Below are positions 32,279 through 42,670 of a stretch of 64,000 nt of DNA, in pieces (the stretch's first letter is position 1; the number at the start of each line of letters is the position of its first letter). The notes under the pieces were generated by a model. It was not told the origin of the DNA and did no database searches. It was given only the letters and a program-made list of their open reading frames with translations. The translations under genes were made by a program, and so were the position numbers. The stretch is from positions 661,001-725,000 of the forward strand of contig CANJKZ010000269.1 of NCBI GenBank assembly GCA_947471745.1, written 5' to 3'. This DNA comes from Closterium sp. Naga37s-1. Its lineage: Eukaryota > Streptophyta > Zygnematophyceae > Desmidiales > Closteriaceae.

Positions 32279-32689
32279 TGTTACAATCCCAAGTGGGACT
32301 TAGCGAAGGATCGCTCAGGGTTGATCGCAGAGTAGTGTTTGCAGCGGAAGTTTGAATCTCAGGTCAGAGTGAATGTAAATGACTGAGTTAATAAAAGCAT
32401 GCATGCATCGGGTTTATATAAGAATACAAGGAAATACAAAAAGACCTAGACTAGCCATGTACTCTAAGGGGTACATTCCCTTATTGCAACCAAATTCAAA
32501 CCGTGCGGCGCGGGAACCCGTTTCAAACCTGTTCCCGCTCTTTTCACTTCAAATGTTTCTGCCTGCATCGGTCTTGGTCAGATGGTTGCTGCGTCGCTTC
32601 GACTCTTCTGACTCCTCGACTTCGTACTCGGTAGAGTCGGCTCCTGCAGCATACAGGAATGCCTTCTCATAAAACTTCATATCGTAACA
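32279..32689 (-). repeat. 5' LTR of element G
   Basis: 411 bp. The adjoining primer-binding site (32267-32278) reads TGGTATGAGAGC in sense, one mismatch from the initiator tRNA-Met complement. Confidence 0.95.
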
Positions 32690-32868
32690 AAAGCAAAGCA
32701 AAGCTCAGGGTGGATCACAAGGTCACCACGCATTCTGAGCACAAGCAAGTGGCCACAAGGCCAGTTCACATGCAGAGGTATATAATAGCAAAGCAGTACA
32801 CTGATCACAACCTAGCAAGAGAAAACATGCAGGTATAAAGAGATATAGCAGTGTACAACAAGAGCAAG

Positions 32869-35800
32869 TCAAGCAACCAGCAGGTGAGGCAGAGTGGGCA
32901 CAAGCCCAAGAGCAGTGCAGAAACGCTGATGATCACCAGCCCCAAGGGCCTTGGTGAAGACATCAGCAGTGTTGGCCCGAGAGGCCACGAAAGCAAGGCG
33001 CAGCTGACCACGCTGCTGCAGCTCACGCGCAAGGAAGTAGCGAAGAGCAATGTGCTTCGTTCGGTGCTCCAGTCTCTGCTCGCGACACAAGGCAAGCATT
33101 GCCTTGTTGTCGACGTACAGAACTGGAGGAGAACGAGGCCGCTCCCCCAAGTCGGTCAGCAGGTAGGTCAGCCAGCGTAGCTCCTGTGCAGCCATGGCCC
33201 CAGCGTAGATCTCGGCCTCACAGCTGGAACCAAGCACAGAAGAAGAACGAGTGGACCTCCACGAGACAGAACCAGCGCCAAGACTGAAGGTGTAGCCCTG
33301 TGACGAACGCTGAGTCGTCTGGTCGTCGGCCCAAAAAGCGTCAGAGTGTCCTGTGAGGACCACCGAACCCCGTCCTCCAAGCACGAGCCCCGTGCCCGAT
33401 GTGTTGCACAAGTAACGCAGTACCCTCTTCGCAGCATCAAAGTGCACCTTGCGGTGTCTACCGGGTGCCACGTAGCGAGCCAGAAGGCTGAGAGGGTACG
33501 CGAGGTCAGGTCGTGTGCACGTCATCAGGTACATGAGGCAGCCCACAAGCTCTTGGTACGGACCACTCGGCTCTACGGACTCGTCCGAAGGTGGAGCTGA
33601 GAGCGAGTGGTCGGTAGCCAGAGGGGTGGGCTGTGGCGAGGAGTACGTGAAGCGGAAGCGTTGAAGGACCTGGTGCACCATGTGTGACTGAGTCAGGGTG
33701 ATGGTGCGCCGTGCTCTGTCCCGGGTGATCTGCAAGCCAAGATTGCTCCGCAGATCACCCAGGTCAGTGCAGGTGTGTCTCTCCTGCAGCTCCGCCTTCA
33801 CTAGGGCCAGTGCCTCAGTGTCAGCAGTAGCAAAAACCAGGTCGTCAACGTACACGAGGATGTAGAACGGCGGCAGAGATTTGTCGGTGCGTAGAAACAG
33901 CGACGGGTCAGCAGTCGAAGGAGCAAACCCAAGAGCCGCAAGTGTCGTCCTCAGTGTGTCGTGCCACTCGCGGGGTGCCTGACGCAGGCCGTACACTGGT
34001 CGCCGTAGGCTCCACTGGGTACCCTCAGGAAACGACCCAGTGAAGCCCTGTGGACGGCTCAACCAGATGGCCTCGTGAAGGCTACCCTGCAAGAAAGCTG
34101 TCGAGAAGTCGAGGGAGTGCAGCTCGTAGTCACGCTGAGCTGCAACGTGTAGCAACACCCGAAGAGTGGTCATCTTCGGGGTGGGGGAGAAGGTCTGGAA
34201 GAAGTCGACCCCCTCACGCTGACTGAAGCCTCGAGCAACGTAACGTGCCTTGAAGGCAGGCGGAGAACCCGGCGGCCGCTTCCACATGCCACTGACGATG
34301 TTCGCCCCAGGTGGGGGAACCTCGTCGATGTAGGTGCCTGTGGACTTCCAAGAAGCCATCTCTGCGTCCATGGCAGTCTGCCAATGAGAGGAGTACTCAC
34401 CCGAAATCGCCTCCCTGTAGGAGCGCGGGGTGGGGATGTCAAGTGCATCCGGGTCTCCCTCAGGGGCAAGCAGCATGGTCGCGTGATGGGGTGAAGCGGC
34501 GACAAGGCACTCCAGCTCCTCTTGTCTGTCCTCAAGAACGTCACAGCCAAGGGTAGTACAGCCAAGAGCAGTCTCACCCCAGACGGACGGAGGACAGGCA
34601 GGGACAGGGTCAGAGACAAGACTCGCAAGGTAGTCTAGGCGGTACACAACAGCAAAGTCAACGAGCTCAGCGACTAAGGCAGACGCAGCAGGAGACGAGA
34701 ACGTAGGGTCTGTCACAACCGTAGCAAGGAAGCGAGTAACAGTCGGACTGGACGCACGAGCAAGGTCAGACGGAGGGTCAGCAACGTCAGGAAGAGAGGA
34801 CGCAGGAGGTAACGGTTGGACAACACGCAGTGGAACAGAGGAAGGACGGAGTGTCATATCGTGAGTGCCCGGGACAGCCGGAGCACGCGGACGACGAACA
34901 CGAGGAACACGAGCACGGACAGCAGCTCTAGGCTCGGGCTCAAGGTCAAAGCTAGACTCAGGCTCTCGACGCTCAGGGGTGGAAGCACGAATCTCAGGCT
35001 CTCGACGCTCAGGGGTGGAAGCACGAATCTCAGGCTCTCGACGCTCAGTCAGGGACTGTGTCACCGCAGTGTAAGGAGCAGGAGCAGGCAGTGGGGAGTG
35101 CGGTAGCAGCGGCGGCTGTGACTGGTCCGCCGGTGGAAACAGTAACTGAGGAGTAGTACCTGCCACAGGGAAGTCAGTAGCACCTGGCGGAAGACTGAGA
35201 AGGTGGCGAAGAGCACCAGCAGCTCCCGTACCTCGAGCACGAGCAGCTCCTCCAGTACCCCCAGCAACAACTCCAGCACCAGTAGCACCAGCACCTCCAG
35301 TACCACGAGCTCCGACAGCGCCAGCACCTCGAGCACCAGTAGTACCTCCAGTACCTCCAGTGCCTCCAGCTCCAGCTCCAGCGCCTCCAGCACCAGTAGT
35401 ACCTCCAGTACCTCCCGTGCTAGCAGCTCCAGTAGCACCTCCAGCACCTCCAGCACCAGCAGCACCACCTGCTCCAACGCCTCCAGCACCAGCAGCACCA
35501 GCACCTCCAGGGTCGCTCCCGCAGCTCCAGCACCAGTAGCACCAGCACCTCCAGTGCTAGCAGCTCCAGCACCCCCAGCACCTCCAGTAACAGTAGTACC
35601 TCCAGCACCAGCAGCTCCAGTACCTCCAGCTCCAGTAGCACCTCCAGTACTAGCAGCTCCAGTACCTCCAGCACCAGCAGCAGCTCCAGTACCCCCAGCA
35701 CCAGCAGCACCTCCAGCACCTCCAGGCCTAGCAGCTCCAGTACCTCCAGCACCAGTAGCACCTCTAGTACCTCCAGCAGTACCTCCAGGCCTAGCACCTC

Positions 35801-36464
35801 CAGTACGTCCAACACCAGCAGCACCTCTAGTACCTCCAGTAGTACCTCCAGCACCTCCAGCACCTCCTGGACTAGTAGCTCCAGCACCAGCAGGACCGTA
35901 CCCTCCACCACCAGGACTGCCTCGCCGAACGACCCACGCACGAATCGCCTGCGGCGAGAGCGTCTTAAGTAGAGCAGGTTGCGGTGGTTGTCCAGCTCCA
36001 GTACCTCCAGTAGTGGTAGCTCGAGCACCTCCAGCACCAGAAGCACCTCTAGTACCTCTAGTTCCAGCACCTCCAGCACCAGCAGCAGCTCCAGTACCTC
36101 CAGCACCAGTAGTACCTCTATTACCTCCAGTAGTACCTCCAGGCCTAGTAGCTCCAGTACCTCTAGCTCCAGGACCTCCAGAAGGACTCGCAGCACCCCC
36201 ATAGTCAGCACCCGAAGTCTCAGCACCCCCAGAGTCAGCACCCAAAGTCTCAGTACCCCCAGGCTCAGTACCCTCAGGCTCAGTACCCTCAGTCCCAGCA
36301 CCCGCAGGCTCAGTACCCTCAGTCCCAGCACCCGCAGGCTCAGTACCCTCAGTCCCAGCACCCGCAGGCTCAGTACCCTCAGTCCCTGCACCCTCAGTTC
36401 CAGCCCCAGGCCCACCCCCAGGCCCAGCTCCAGCCGCCAAACTTCCCGCCTCGGCCGTCTTCAA
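32869..36464 (-). pseudogene. Element E linker, reverse transcriptase and RNase H
   Basis: The RT-RNase H frame (32869-35166) carries FKARYVARGFSQREGVDFF, YGLRQAPREWHDTLR, YVDDLVFATAD, SSCEAEIYAGAMAAQ and VDNKAM, and ends ANTADVFTKALGAGDHQRF. IFRV is missing after SGMW, removing part of the second RT motif. The upstream linker (35061-36464) is Gly/Ala/Thr-rich, includes KTLSPQAIRAWVVRRG, and has tandem blocks of GTEGTEPAGA (about 36280-36400). A 36-bp tandem duplication repeats STPERREPEIRA at 34972-35045. The linker and RT lie in different frames, so at least one frameshift is present. Confidence 0.87.
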
Positions 36465-36467
36465 GCT

Positions 36468-36528
36468 GGAGACCCCCCCAGGTTTCCCGCCTCGGCCGTC
36501 TTCAAGCTAGAAACCTGGGGGGGTCTCC
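36468..36528. repeat. Fold-back insertion in element E pol
   Basis: GGAGACCCCCCCAGGTTT (36468-36485) recurs inverted at 36511-36528, and a 23-bp direct repeat (36445-36467 and 36486-36508) flanks its left arm. The joint creates a TAG right after PPGF and ends the integrase frame. Confidence 0.85.
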
Positions 36529-38366
36529 AAGCGAGGAGTGCGGCGAGTGGTCGCCGTGTCGTCGGCGGCGGTGTCACCCCCCTCAGCTGGGTCAGAGGAG
36601 TCAGAAGAGATCTCCACTGGCTCATCTAAGGGGGGTGGGTCTACCTGAGACACACCTGAGGGAGCAGGACCCTGTGGGGGAAGGGGGTCTACCGGGGGGG
36701 GGACTGGTACCAGGAAGAGAGGCGCGAGGGGGACCGGGTGGGACGCGTGTGGGTGAAGTCGGTAGTAACAGACCGACTCGTCGAAGGTGACGTCCTGAGA
36801 GGACAGAACACGACGCGAGGCAGGGTGGTAGAACTGCGAGGGCGGGGCGTCGGTGGGGAATCCCAGGAAGACACAGCGGAGAGTGCGAGGAGAGAGCTTG
36901 CTCGCTTTGGTATCGCGAACAAGGGAGAGCGCGCCCCAGACCCGAAACGACGACGCATCACCAGGCTGTCCCGTCCAACGGAGTGTGGGCGAGGTCTCTG
37001 GAGCAGAGACACGGGGCCAGAGGTTGAGCTGATGCGCGGCGTATCGGACCGCAAACGGCCACAGGAAATGGGGAGCAGCCGCATGGATCATGGAGGTACG
37101 AGCAACCTCCATGATCAGGCCAATGCGACGCTCAGCGATCCCATTTTGCTGCGGAGAGGCCGGAAGCGTGAACGACTGGGCGATGCCCTCGTCCTGACAT
37201 AACGTCTCAAGGACGCCAGAGGAGAACTCACCACCCCTGTCAGAGTGCAGACGCAGGACTGGGAAGTCCTGCTGAAAACGCTCGTGCAGCTGGAGACGAG
37301 TAGCACGGATCCAGGGGATCAAAACACCGCTAGCGTCCGCCTTGAGCCGCAAGGGGAAGATGGTGGTGTAGCGTATGTAGTCGAAGTAGCGCTCCTGGTC
37401 CGTCCCACCGACTGGGGCCGGGCCCCACACGTCCAGGTGGAGAGTCTGCAGAGGAGCAGTGGTCGGAGGAAACTCGGTGGAGTGAGAAGCGGCGCGCTGC
37501 CGCCCCTCGACGCAAGGAAGGCACGGCGGGGCAAGCGAGCGCGGCAGGGGGGGAAGGGTCCTGGGGAGGCCAGAGACAAGGAGACGGGAGTGCATACTGC
37601 GTAGACGCGGCAGGGAGGGGTGACCAAGACGGTGGTGCCAGCGCTGAGTCTCGTGCGTGAGTACTCTGCACGAGCAAGACGCAGCTAACTGTCCCGACGC
37701 AGACGCCCGACTCGACGCAGCCACCTGACCTGACTCAGCCACCTGTGCAGACGCAGTGGTCAGTGTGTACAGACTAGACCCAGGCTGACGAGTGAACGTA
37801 GCCAGGTGACGGCCAGTCCAGGAGCACGTACAGATCGCCACACGCTGCCCTCCAGGAATAAAGGTATCAACCCAGACATCCTGAATGGCAGCGTTGCTCA
37901 CCAAGTTCGTCGAGAACGTGGGGAGGTGGAGACCTGACAGAGAACCGGAGGGGACTGCTGGACAAGGGAGGACCGTGGAGGCTCTCGCAACTACTGGGCC
38001 CCCAGAGGGGTCAGCCAGTGAGACTGGGACAGGTGCTGTGAGTGGTGTAACCGTGGTGCAATCACGAAAGAAGCAACGTGACGCGCCTGAGTCAAGCGTG
38101 AAAGTGTGCAAGACCTCAGCTGAGGCAGGACCTGTGACAGTAGACGCACTAGCACCTAGAGCGTCGGCAGACTCACTAGCACCTGGAGCGGCATCACACT
38201 CACTAGCACCAAGAGCAGCAGCCCTAACATAACGATAACCTCCACCACCAGGACGGCCTCGCTGAACAACCCACTCACGAAGCTGCTGAGGGGTGGGGTC
38301 GTCCGGGAGAGGCAGTGTTCGCTGCTGTCCACCCCTGGCCGCAGCAACTGCCGCGATAGTGGCCAT
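36507..38366 (-). pseudogene. Element E protease and integrase
   Basis: From ATG 38366 (MATIAAVAAARGGQQ) the 619-residue frame opens with TPQQLREWVVQRGRPGGGGYR, then a protease with the standard LDSGASRCF near residue 98, GAG-pre-integrase WHHRLGHPS, and an integrase with HLDVWGP, HSDRGGEFSS and QQNGIAERR. Nine residues that follow RYF in element H, with the core VVDDYSR, are missing here (ERYF joins DYIRYTT), so the fold is probably damaged although D, D and E are present. It ends at the TAG made by the fold-back insertion. No Gag domain precedes it. Confidence 0.85.
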
Positions 38367-38560
38367 GACAGACAGCGACGGTCAGGAGTAGGTCCAGCAC
38401 CTCCAGCTCCTCCAGCACCAGCAGCACTTCCAGCACTCCCAGCAGCACGTCGACCAGCAACAGCAGTAGCACGAGTAGCAGCAGCAGAAGTAGTAGCAGC
38501 AGCAGGGCGGCTCAGTGGGGCTGGGTGGCCGCACCTCCACCAGCAGCAGCAGTAGCACGA

Positions 38561-39480
38561 GGTTTTTTTTTTTTTTTTTTAAATTTTTTTTTTAGGGTTT
38601 AGGATTGCGCGCGGCCCACGGGCTGCAGGGGCGACGCGCGGCTCGGCAGGGCGGCGCGCGGGCTGCAGGGGCAGCGCCCACGGGCTGCAGGGGCGACGCG
38701 CAGCTCGGCAAGGCGGCGCGCGGGCTGTAGGGGCGGCGCGCGGCTCGACAGGGCGGGGCCCAGGCTGCAAGGGCGACGCTCGGCTCGGCAGGGCGGCGCG
38801 CGGGCTGCAGGGGCAGCGCCCACGGGCTGCAGGGGCGACGTGCGGCTCTGCAGGGTGGCGTACGGGCTGCAGGGGTGACGCGCGGCTCTGCAGGGCGGCT
38901 TACGGGCTGCAGGGGCAGCGCCCACGGGCTGCAGGGGCAACGCGCGGCTTGGCAGGGCGGCACGCGGGCTGCAGGGGCAGCGCCCACGGGCTGCAGGGGC
39001 GACGCGCGGCTCTGCAGGGCGGCGTACGGGCTGCAGGGGCGACGTGCGGCTCTGCAGGGCGGCGTACGGGCTGCAGGGGCAGCGCCCACGGGCTGCAGGG
39101 GCGACGCGCGGATCGGCAGGGCGGCGCGCGGGCTGCAGAGGCAGCGCCCACGGGCTGCAGGGGCGAACTTGCGGCCTGCAGGGGTAGCACGCGGGCCACA
39201 GGGGCAGGCACGGCTGCAGGGGCAGCACGGTCGCAGGGGCAGGCAAGGCTGTAGGGGCAGCACGGTCGCAGGGGCAGGCATGGCTGCAGGGGCAGCACGG
39301 TCGCAAGGGCAAGTACGGCTGCAGGGGCAGCACGGTCGCAGGGACGAGCACGGCTGCAGGGGCAGCACGGTCGCAGGGGTGAGCACGGCTGCAGGGGCAG
39401 CGTGGTCGCAGGGGCAGCACGCGGGCTGCAAGGGCAGCGCGGCTGCAGGGGCGGAACGTTCGGTGGGCCCTAGGAACGAC
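38561..39480 (-). repeat. Leader of element E: GC-rich minisatellite and A-tract
   Basis: Between 5' LTR and the first ATG lies about 870 bp of repeats built on GGGCTGCAGGGGCGACGCGC-type units with roughly 80-bp and longer blocks. Next to it in sense direction come AAACCCTAAA and an A-tract (T-run at 38561-38591 on plus). The repeats are stop-free in several frames by composition; I do not call them coding. Confidence 0.85.
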
Positions 39481-39483
39481 TCT

Positions 39484-39495
39484 GCTCTGATACCA
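39484..39495 (-). promoter_or_regulatory. Primer-binding site of element E
   Basis: Sense TGGTATCAGAGC is an exact complement of the initiator tRNA-Met 3' end and touches the 5' LTR. Confidence 0.9.
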
Positions 39496-39626
39496 TGTTA
39501 GAATAAGCAAGCAGGGTTGGTGGACTAGGTAGCATGCATGAGTACAAGTACCTAACCCTAAAGTGTTGTACCCCTTGTAGGCTAACCCACTATAGCCTAG
39601 AGATAACACAAACATACAGTTTGACA
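39496..39626 (-). repeat. 5' LTR of element E
   Basis: 131 bp, near-identical to 29130-29260. Confidence 0.95.
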
Positions 39627-39642
39627 TTCGTAACACCCCCCT

Positions 39643-41340
39643 TCACTCCTGGCCGTAGCGAGTCTTGACCCACTTGACTACCCCGCTGAGTTCGGAGCAG
39701 TGCTGGTACTGCTGACGTGACAGCTTCTTCGTGAGGAAGTCAGCTGCCATGTCACCCGTAGGGCAGTAGGTTAGGTCAACCTTGCCCTTGTCAACTTCGT
39801 CCTTGACGAAGAAGTACCGCAGCGCGATGTGTTTGGTCCGATTGACGAATCCCGGCTTGTTCGCGATCCTGATCGCGCTCTGATTGTCGCAGTGCAAGCG
39901 AAAGTTCGCCGAGGCTGGAATTTTTGCCTCCTGCAGCAGCTCCTGAAGGTAGAGGCCTTCGCGAACTGCTGCTGTTGCTGCGATGAATTCAGCCTCCGCT
40001 GATGATAGGGCAACCAGCTCCTGATTCTGTGAGTTCCAGGAGATGGGGCCGCTGGGCTCAAGGCGGAAAAGAAAGCCTGTCCTGGACCGTCGATTGTCGG
40101 GGTCAGCGGCGTGATCAGCGTCCACGTAGCCGATGAGGTTGAAGGACGAGGTTGGGATGGTGGAGTAGCAGAGCCCAACATTGGGCGTGGAAGTGAAGAA
40201 CTGAAGTGCTCGCTGGAGATCTAGCAGATTTCAACCGTTGGTTTGCGAGAGTACTGAGCCAGCTGACTTGCGATGTAGGATAGGTCTGGCCTGCAGGTGA
40301 CTGAGGCGAAGAGCAGGCATCCCAACTGCTGCTGGTAAGTCTGAAGCCCAGCTGGGGATAGGGCTTTGTTGTCAGGCTTATGGTTGGGTCCTGGATTGCG
40401 GTAAGGGGTGGAGAGCGGTGCAGGTGTAATGTTGAAGCGCTTGCCAAGTTCCTCTGCGTACTTGGCTGCTGAGAGATGAATGGCTTCCGGCGAGTAGGTG
40501 CTGTTGAGCCCGAGAAACTGCTTCACGTCATGATTGCAGGTGATGTCGACGCGCCCTGCGAGGTTTTTCTCGAATTGCTCAAACAACTCGTTGCTTGACC
40601 CTGTGTAGAGGAGGTCGTCGACGTAGACCGTGAGTAGGATGTATTCGCCGCGGAAATCGCGGCGATATATCCCAGGATCGTGAGGCAACTGCTTGAACCC
40701 AATTTCAAGTAGTATGTTATGCAGGTACTGCTGCCAGAGTCTTGGCGCCTGTTTGATCCCGTAGAGGGACTTTCTCAGCTGGCAGACGCGCGAATCCCCT
40801 TCGCCGTATGTGTGCGGCTGCTCCACGTAGATTACTGTATCTACTAACGCGTACAGGAACGCGTTCTTTACGTCGATTTGTCGGAGCGGGAGGTGCCGTG
40901 CTGCAGCGATGGCGAGGAGAATCCGGACGGAGGTGTGGCGGCTGACCGGTGCAAATGTATGGTCGAAGTCAATGCCATGCCTCTGATCGTAGCCGCGCAC
41001 TACCCAGCGCGCCTTGAATCGCTCAATCGTGCCGTCAGCTGCGGTCTTCACGCGGAAGACCCATTTCCCGGAGAGAATCCTTCTCCCCTTGATTGCCGCT
41101 CGATCGACGAGCACCCAGGTATCGCGGGACTCAAGTGCCTTGATTTCCGCATCCATCGCCTCGCGCCATTCCTTGCTGTGTGGACCTGTGAGGGCTTGGC
41201 ACGGATTCTTTGGTTCGATGACCCGTGGCGCCGTTGTAGTGGCGGTGTGAAGTCCGAGAAGTTGAAGACCAGTGATGGTGCTGTCGTGGCAGTGCTGCAT
41301 GACGACTTCTTGCACATCGTCGTCGTCGCTCTCTGGTTCG
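39643..41340 (-). pseudogene. Element X reverse transcriptase and RNase H
   Basis: The RT frame (40221-41315) contains WREAMDAEIKALESRDTW, FKARWVVRGYDQRHGIDFDH, LYGIKQAPRLWQQYL and the catalytic block VYVDDLLYTG, and stops after KPTVEIC at 40221. RNase H continues in another frame (39643-40200) with DADHAADPDNRRSRTGFLF, SSAEAEFIAATAAVREGLYL, CDNQSAIRIANK and FLTKKLSRQQYQHC. A frameshift at about 40225 thus separates the two. Each domain looks complete, but the gene is broken. Confidence 0.9.
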
Positions 41341-42670
41341 GGCAGGGCTGGTGGTGCTGTGTGACCGCCGCTTCCGCTTCCTCCTGTTGCACTCCTGCTG
41401 CGCCCGCTCCTCCTTCTCCTGAGTCATCGTCGTCGTCGTCGTCGTCGCGACGATCGCCTCTCGTGAACTCGCCTCTGGGGTCTTGCTCCAGAATGGCCGC
41501 GGCAGCTTCGTCTTCTGGCGTGGAGTAGCTGTTACCGTCGTTGGCGTAAACGCGGTTCGCGTTCGTCTGCTCGTCTTCGCGAAACTGCTGGAGAAAGAGG
41601 CGCTCGTAGAAGATGTCGCGCGCGTTCTTAACTTTCTGGCTCAGGAGGTCCAGAATGATCCATGCTTTGTATTCGTGGCTGATGCCGAGGTGGATCCCCC
41701 AGCGTGCCCGACTCTTGAATTTGCCGATGGTTGATGTTGGTGGGCGGTACTGAACCATGCATCCCCACACGCGGAGCATGGATGTGTCGCCCTTCCTCCC
41801 CGTCCACTTCACATGCGGTGAGGAGTTGCCGGTGATCGCGGTGGTTGACAGCAGGTTGCTCACCCGTACGGCGTGGTGCATTGCGTAGGTCCAGTAGGTC
41901 GGCGGAAGCTTCGACTGCTTCATTAGCGCCCGCACCTTCGTCATGAGAGTACGATTCGTGCGCTCTGCTACGCCCTGCTGCTGGTGCGCGTAGGGGAGAG
42001 AGATGTGGTGCTCGATCCCCTTCTGCGCGACGTAATCCTGCAGCTCCTTGCTCCTGAACTCCGCCGCGCCGTCGGACTGCCAGATCTTCAACTTCTCTTC
42101 AGATTGCCGCTGCGCGTGCGCGAGCCACAGGCGGAATGCTTCGTATGCTCTGCTGCGCGCTTCCACGTTTACGACCCACACGTGGCGTGTTCCAGCGTCG
42201 ACGAAGGTGAGCGTGTAGAGCTCGTCGTTGATGCCGCAGTGTCCCACGTTGAGGAAGTCGCTGTACACCTTCTCCAGTTTGGTGTAGCAGTTGGTTCCGG
42301 GCTCTAGCAGGGGGAACGGTTGGTGGCTCAGCGCGGCTTCGGGGCAGACGATGCAGTTGCGCGGATGTGTTGCGGCCCTTACTTCGGTGCCGTCAGGGCG
42401 CAGGAGTGCGCCAGGCGCGAATACGCCGGCCTCGATGCAGTTCTTCAGAGTCACGCGTGAGGGGTGACCTAGGCGCTGGTGCCAGATGGCATCGTCGGCG
42501 CGAAATCCGGAGGTGCGCATGTAGCGCGCGAGTGCTTCTGCGGGGTCCTCATCACGTGCTTGAGCAGGTGTCGCTGCTGCTTCTTCTGCTTCTTCTTCTG
42601 CGTTCGCCGTCGTCAGCATTAGTGCGAGAAATTCCCTGTCAAGAATAACAGAGAGGGGAATGTTGGTTCC
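41048..42670 (-). pseudogene. Element X GAG-pre-integrase and integrase
   Basis: The sense part of this frame runs from about 42670 and includes an acidic Glu/Ala-rich spacer, WHQRLGHPSRVTLKNCIEAG, and the integrase with FVDAGTRHVWVV, WQSDGAAEFRSK and QQQGVAERTNRT. The catalytic D, D and E appear kept. After a poly-Asp run (near 41430) the frame is lost at about 41330, before RT begins. It is closely related to the fragment at 1-929. Confidence 0.88.

Larger units (their letters stand above)
29339..32689 (-). mobile_element. Copia element G, internally deleted
   Basis: Two 411-bp LTRs (29339-29749 and 32279-32689) and the perfect duplication AAAGC (29334-29338 and 32690-32694) define it. The LTRs and Gag are related to those of X, so G is a deletion derivative of that lineage. 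It keeps gag, protease and the last part of RNase H; integrase and reverse transcriptase are gone. It inserted into the 3' untranslated region of E. Confidence 0.95.
29130..39626 (-). mobile_element. Copia element E, with element G nested in its 3' untranslated region
   Basis: Two 131-bp LTRs (29130-29260 and 39496-39626) and the perfect duplication TTCGT (29125-29129 and 39627-39631) bound the element, which lies 9 bp from the end of the X 3' LTR. Without G it is about 7.1 kb. It carries protease, integrase, linker, reverse transcriptase and RNase H, but no recognisable capsid domain. The coding region is broken by a fold-back insertion at 36468-36528 and by small deletions. Confidence 0.95.
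25611..39635 (-). repeat. 3' LTR of element X, in three pieces
   Basis: Pieces are 25611-25769, 28878-29129 and 39627-39635 (including target-duplication copies), about 410 bp in all. The breaks are elements D and E. It lacks 27 bp present in the 5' LTR. Confidence 0.9.

Noticed and set aside
38592-39636. Cys/Pro-rich frames covering the leader of element E
   Set aside because: Several overlapping frames are open at once because the DNA is a GC-rich minisatellite. I see no domain or conserved codon pattern.
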